From: Hemibagrus wyckioides
Taxonomy: Eukaryota; Chordata; Actinopteri; Siluriformes; Bagridae
DNA length: 64,000 nucleotides
Direction of reading: 5' to 3'
NCBI RefSeq assembly: GCF_019097595.1
Contig: NC_080716.1
Coordinates: forward strand, 9,597,401 to 9,661,400
Position numbers and translations under genes: made by a program. This document shows, piece after piece, positions 59,154 through 64,000 of this stretch. The notes beneath the pieces are model-generated. The model made no database searches. It was not told the origin of the DNA and saw only the letters and a program-made list of their open reading frames with translations. Position 1 is the stretch's first letter. Each line of letters opens with the position of its first letter.

Positions 59154-59842
59154 TTAAAGGACAAGTTTACTTTCAGAACAAAAATGTACAAATAATTTCC
59201 TCACCCCCTCGTCATCCAAGATGTTCATGTCTTTCTTTCTTCATTCGTAAAGAAATGATGTTTTTTGAGGAAAACTTTTCAGGATTTTTCTCGATATAGT
59301 GGACTTCAGTGGTGCCTGTGAGTTTGACCTTCCAAAATACAGTTTAAATGCAGCTTCAGCGGGCTCTAAACCATCCCAGCCCAGGATGAAGGCTCTTATC
59401 TAGCAAAACAATCGGTCATTTTCTTAGAAAAATAAAAACATTTTTAACCACAAAAGCTCATTTAGCACTAGCCCTGGGAAGCATGTCCGAGACACTACAT
59501 ACTATGTAATCACGTCGAAAGGTCACGTGTGACGTACACGGAACTACAGACCCAGTGTTTACAAAATGGATGTGCAAAGACCAAGGAGGTGCAAATAAAT
59601 CAAACGCTCTTTACTAACAAAAAGGTACATATACATTTGTGTCATTCCACATGCAACAACTTCGGCACGGTCCTCCTTCTCCACACTAGTAGACACTGGG
59701 TCTATAGTTCCGCCTATGTCATCTGTGTCCTTCCGACGTGATTACGGACACACTGAAGAAAGAAAGACATGAACATCTTGGATGACAAGGGGGTGAGTAA
59801 ATTATTGGTCATTTTTTGTTCTGGAAGTGAACTTGATGAAAC
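59154..59842. mobile_element. Palindromic non-autonomous element (fold-back/MITE)
   Basis: Long inverted arms: the 59203-59241 region (CACCCCCTCGTCATCCAAGA, then a TGTTCATGTCTTTCTT stretch) is mirrored at 59755-59793 (AAGAAAGAAAGACATGAACA, CTTGGATGACAAGGGGG). The outer ends AAAGGACAAGTTTACTTTCA and GTTCTGGAAGTGAACTTGAT also pair. Inner arms around GTGTTTAC and GTAGACACTGGGTC give a second inverted pair. This resembles an abundant ostariophysan non-autonomous element. No coding capacity. Confidence 0.75.
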
Positions 59843-60454
59843 AAATATTAAATGAAATTAAATGCAATAATATCAAACTGAGTAGTGTCACTTTTAGTAT
59901 AGTCTTCTTTCTTCATGGCCTGGAGTTGAGAAGAGGACGGTAACATTCCTTGGAGATTCCTACTCCATGTTTATCTGATTATGATATAACTGCTGCAGAT
60001 TTTTCAGCTGCACATTCAAGCTGTGAATCTCCTGTTGTACCACATCCCTAAACAAGGAGCTCTGATGTCTTCAGTGCTGGTGATTGGAGATGCCACTGAA
60101 GAACACTGGTCTCACTGTTGTGTTCATGGAATCAGTCAGAGAAAGCTTTGCGACATGAAAAATCATGCTAGATGTGATCATTAGCAGATGAGAAATCAGT
60201 AGCACACAGTCGGAAATTATATTCAGATAAGCTCTAAGATTCAAACAATGATTAATTGGAATTAAGGGTAGCAAGGTGGCCCAGGAACAGGGTTTCTCAC
60301 ACCCTTACACCTCCTCCATCATCATCTGAAGTGTTGACACAATCCAGGATGGGGCTATTCATGCTGTTGACCCCCAAAACTGACCAGACTAGTGCCTCAC
60401 ATGGATGATAGTAATGGAACTTGACCTCTTCTTCTGCTTTTGTAGCTCAGTTAA

Positions 60455-60545
60455 GGTTCAATTTGAGACGCATTTCTGCTCAGCATGTTTGTAGAGTGGT
60501 TATTTGAGTTACCCAAGCCTGTGCGTTCTCCTCTAACCTTAAGAT
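60455..60545. repeat. Interspersed repeat fragment
   Basis: TTTCTGCTCAGCATGTTTGT, AGAGTGGTTATTTGAGTTAC and TTCTCCTCTAACC match, in order, a repeat frequently seen in catfish and other teleosts. Only the central part is recognisable. Confidence 0.5.
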
Positions 60546-61364
60546 TTGGCTGAAGTTTGTGAATAAAGATATCAGTCTGATTTAAGGCAAACTGATGAGA
60601 CTATATTACAGGCTACATGTAAACATGTAATCAAATTTGATGTCATTTTTGAACACAGCCGGTTTTCCTCAGCTGTCGCCTGATATGACAAACATACCTA
60701 GATTTACGGATTCATGACCTAAAATGACATAACCTGCAGACTTTTCTAAAACACCAATACCATGCCACGTGTGAAAAAATAGTCTCTGCTTTGAAGTCTG
60801 CTGAAGTTGAAACGGATGCAAATTTTGTGTATGGAGGGTATGTCAGTCAAACTAGAGCACCCTCCAGAATTAGCTGAAATAAGCATGCTGGATAATATTC
60901 ACTTTGTTATTCAAATACCTTATGTTGTGGGAGCGTTTCTCAGGGAAAGGTTCACTCTATTAGTTTCAACAGACTGTAAACTATTTATTTAAGAAACCTT
61001 TTATCAGTTACAGATACTTAGGGATCGTTCTAAGGAAATGTGTCTGGTGAGGAGGGAAAGTATTAAATGATGTGAAAGGATCTCTCGGAAACCTTACATG
61101 GGTCATTTGTCCTCACTTCCTTGTGGATTTTACTCTTTAGTTTATTTCTAGGTTTAATCGAAACATGTGGATGAGAGATTTGCAATGATCATTGGAAAAG
61201 GTCTTATCAGTCTGGCAGCAACACAACCACACAATGTGTGATTAATTTCTCGGGTCGACGAGTTTCAGTTATTGACCTTGAGAAACGACCAAGCCCAAAA
61301 ATTCAATCTCAGAGCAAAACCCATTTAATGTTACAATGTACTTCGGTATTTCTTATACCAAGTT

Positions 61365-61560
61365 AACTCTTGTAATGGTTCATATAAAATTAGACAATCA
61401 GGGCTTTAAGGATTTTATAAATAATTCCCCAGCCTACTAAAGGCAATATATTCATAGAAACGTTGCAGTGATAAAATAATTTATTTGTTTATACTGATGA
61501 GAATGTCTGATAAGGTGATTTCCATTCTGGATGCTGGTCATTAAGATGTTTAAGACTGTG
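61365..61560 (-). repeat. Dispersed repeat family A, copy 4 (inverted, partial)
   Basis: Shares GGCAATATATTCATAGAA, AAAATAATTTATTTGTTTAT and AATGTCTGAT with copy 3 in the same orientation, and an upstream TTCATATAAAATTAGACAA-like block. It is shorter than copy 3 and abuts the Tc1-like element. Confidence 0.6.
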
Positions 61561-61630
61561 TGGTACAAGTGTAATGTTTTACTATTTACATTTAGATTTT
61601 AAGGCTTTATAACAATTAAAAAAACAACAT

Positions 61631-62858
61631 ACACCAATCAGGCATAACATTATGACCACCTGCCTAATACTGTGTTGGTCCCCCTTTTGCTGCCACAGCA
61701 GCCCTGACCCGCTGAGGCATGGACTCCACTAGATCCCTGAAGGTGTGCTGTGGTATCTGGCACCAAAATGTTAGCAGCAGATCCTTTAAGTCCTCTAAGT
61801 TACAAGGTGGGGCCTCCATGGATGGGACTTGTTTGTCCAGTACATCCCACAGATGCTCGATTGGATTGATGTCTGGGGAATTTGGAGGCCAAGTCAACAC
61901 CCCGGTGTTGTGCTCATCAAACCATTCCTCAACCATTTTTGCTTTGTGACACGGTGCATTGTCCTGCTGAAAGAGGACAGAGCCATCAGGGATTACTGTT
62001 TCCAGGTAAGGGTGTACATGGTCTGCAAAAATGCTTAGGTAGGTGGTATGTGTCAAAGTAACATCCACATATATGGCAGGACCCAAGGTTTCCCAGCAGA
62101 ACATTGTCCAAAGAATGACACTACCTCTGCTGGCTCACCTTCTTCCCATAGTGCATCCTGGTGCCATGTGTTCTCCAGGTAAGGTGCCATGTGTTCTCCA
62201 AGTAACACATACTCACCCATCCATTTGATTTAAAAGAAAACATGATTCATCAGACCAGGCCACCTTCTTCCATTGCTCCGTGGTCCAGTTCTGATGTTCA
62301 CGTGCCCATTGTTGGTCGGGGGGGCACAGGGGTCAGCATGGGCACCCTGACTGGTCTGCAGCTATGCAGCCCCATATGCAACAAACTGCGATGCACTGTG
62401 TATTCTGACACCTTTCTATCAGAACCAGCATTAACTTCTTCAGCAGTTTGAGCAACAGTAGCTCATCTTAAGGATCGGATCACACGGGCCAGCCTTCACT
62501 CACCATGTACATCAAAGACCCTTGGCCGCCCATGACCCTGTCGCCAGTTCACCACTGCACCAGTTGGACCACTTCTGATAGATACTGACCACTGCAGACC
62601 GGGAACACCCCACAAGAGCTGCAGTTTTGGAGATGCTCTGATCCAGTGGTCTAGCCATCACAATTTGGCCCTTGTCAAACTCGCTCAAATCCTTACACTG
62701 GCCCATTTTTCCTGCTTCTAACACATCAACTTTTAGGACAAAATGTTCACTTGCTGCCTAATATATCCCACCCACTAACAGGAGCCATGATGAGGAGATC
62801 ATCAGTGTTATTCACTTCACCTCTCAGTGTTCATAATGTTATTCTTGAGCAGTTTATA
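61631..62858 (-). mobile_element. Decayed Tc1-like DNA transposon
   Basis: The left terminal inverted repeat starts at CACCAATCAGGCATAACATT, near 61631. The partner lies at about 62817-62858, reading CACCTCTCAGTGTTCATAAT with the outermost bases degraded. A TA dinucleotide flanks the left end, as expected of TA-targeting Tc1/mariner elements. Between the ends lies a minus-strand transposase relic. This is a common teleost Tc1-like family. The copy is not autonomous: the reading frame is broken and the right end has decayed. Confidence 0.9.
61664..62705 (-). pseudogene. Tc1-like transposase pseudogene (DD34E)
   Basis: The N-terminal piece, from an ATG at 62705, reads [16 protein letters not shown] and then a helix-turn-helix-like [17 protein letters not shown], the paired-like DNA-binding domain of Tc1 transposases. 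The C-terminal piece, open from 62104 to the stop at 61664, holds QQDNAPCHKA and PPNSPDINPIEHLW. The catalytic Asp and Glu of these two blocks are separated by exactly 34 residues, the Tc1 DD34E signature. The middle (about 62105-62510) has frameshifts or stops and no continuous frame. Total length fits a Tc1 transposase of about 340 residues. It is broken and cannot encode an active enzyme as it stands. Confidence 0.9.
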
Positions 62859-64000
62859 CGACTATAACGTACAGATGCATGTTGATTTAATACATTCTTA
62901 GAAAATGGGTTCATCCAGAGGCCAGGGGTTCTTTATATAGTTAAAAGTTTCTAGTTCAGAGCTCTGTCTGAAACACTGGCTGTGTCTCAGTTAGCTCTCT
63001 AGTTCAGTAGTCAGGGCACTGATTAAGGTGTCGCCATTTTAAGGCATGTCTCTCTTCCAATTGCAAAATCCTTCCAGTGCACTGGAGTGTTTGATTCCTA
63101 AAGAAATCCCATATGTACCACAAAATCCAGGGAGCATCACTGCTTAATTTGTTCTCTCATTAGAAATGACATCAAATATTTTCTAAAGCCTCTCAACTTG
63201 AAAAAAATGGCGGATGAATTCTTCAGCTTGTTGTTGTTGTATTACTTACATTAGCGATTTTTAACTTTTTTGAGGTTCTATGTGCAGTTTGTTGCTTGTA
63301 TAAGGATCCTTACTAGTGATAGAACTCAGGTACATGAAATACTGATAATAAAATATAATAAAAATGCTTCTATTTTGCTTTACAAATATAAATCATAATG
63401 CTTATTTACAAATGGTATATCAGAATATTTACCTGAATTTCGATGGAAAGTTTTTATTTGCTATGTCGCCTTTTTTGCTTTATGACACACACTCCACAGG
63501 TTTGTGTGAAACCTTATGTATCATGTTAGATCAAAACCATGTGAGGGTCAACCGAACATCTGCCTTAATAGAAGACATCAGAAAATCTGACCTCAAAGCA
63601 GTCAACATGGTCAGTATTGTGAATCTGCTTGCATTCAAAAGATTTGTATAATTTACTTTTGTTTTAAAACAAAAATATTTTTTGGACCTTTTGACCAAAC
63701 AATATACTTAAAGCATCACAGAAGAGTATGTGGATGGACTCATAGTAAGAAAATTAAACAGGAAGTCATATAAAAGTGTCAATTATACCCTGCTTAATAC
63801 ACTCTAGTGCTAGGGCATGAGAACGTGTAGGGTTGAGAGCTACAGTTGCAGTACTGGACATCTACCACACGGTGTCGCTCAGTACCAAGTGAAATTCAAG
63901 AAAAACAGGTGGCATTTTTTGAAATTGGAAAAGATAAATTGTAGAGGATGAGATTAACAATGATGTATAGAATACATGTATTTGAATACAATCTTCAATA

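Larger units (their letters stand above)
56201..64000. other. Region downstream of rnf220, no confident gene
   Basis: No protein I recognise is encoded here apart from a decayed transposase (61664-62705, minus). It holds interspersed repeats at 56400-56610 and 60455-60545, a palindromic element at 59154-59842, one copy of a four-copy repeat at 61365-61560, and the Tc1-like element at 61631-62858. Between 56847 and 57640 the minus strand has several open, protein-like frames and splice-like signals that I could not assemble into a known gene. 57650-59150 and 62860-64000 show nothing I can name. Confidence 0.6.

Noticed and set aside
1..64000. CRISPR arrays, operons, bacterial terminators, rRNA and tRNA genes
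   Set aside because: None is present. Direct repeats in the window are microsatellites or transposon duplications, and the gene structure is spliced eukaryotic. The SINE pieces near 36450 and 16114 are tRNA-SINE relics, not tRNA genes.

Overview
The window is vertebrate nuclear DNA, almost certainly from a teleost and probably an ostariophysan. It has AT-rich, intron-dominated sequence, very frequent AC/GT and CT/GA microsatellites, Tc1-like DNA transposons, and interspersed repeats of the kind found in catfish, characin and cyprinid genomes. A siluriform (catfish) is a reasonable guess but is not proven here. There are no bacterial-type operons, CRISPR arrays, rRNA genes or convincing tRNA genes.

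One protein-coding gene dominates: the 3' two thirds of rnf220, encoding the RING E3 ubiquitin ligase RNF220, on the + strand. Thirteen constitutive-looking coding exons plus one extra in-frame exon run from 25993 to the stop codon at 54310. A roughly 1.9 kb 3' UTR follows, ending near 56200. Every junction was checked for GT-AG borders and reading phase, and the joined frame stays open to the stop (436 codons with the extra exon, 386 without). The first large coding exon, carrying the initiator Met and N-terminal part, lies upstream of the window. Positions 1-25992 are therefore read as part of a giant 5' intron, holding microsatellites, old repeats and several blocks that look like conserved regulatory DNA. 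The paralogue (rnf220a or rnf220b) cannot be decided here.

The gene has regulatory layers inside the window. A CpG-rich, YY1- and E-box-bearing patch at 35460-35780 sits directly upstream of a short exon with a strong start codon (35779-35814), which splices in frame into the C-terminal exons and would give a short RNF220 of about 307 or 357 residues. A symmetric phase-1 cassette exon (38510-38659) would insert 50 residues. An internal consensus donor at 39660 would remove exactly the second zinc finger, in frame. A 105-nt intron with a weak donor (45369-45473) would truncate the protein before the RING if retained.

Downstream of rnf220 (56201-64000) no gene was identified with confidence. 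This stretch holds a diverged interspersed repeat, a palindromic non-autonomous element (59154-59842), a decayed Tc1-like transposon with a broken DD34E transposase on the - strand (61631-62858), another repeat fragment, and an unresolved patch of - strand coding-like frames near 56850-57640. A second, rearranged fold-back Tc1-derived composite lies inside an rnf220 intron at 36290-37483. A four-copy dispersed repeat of unknown class occurs at about 4.4, 15.6, 18.8 and 61.4 kb.
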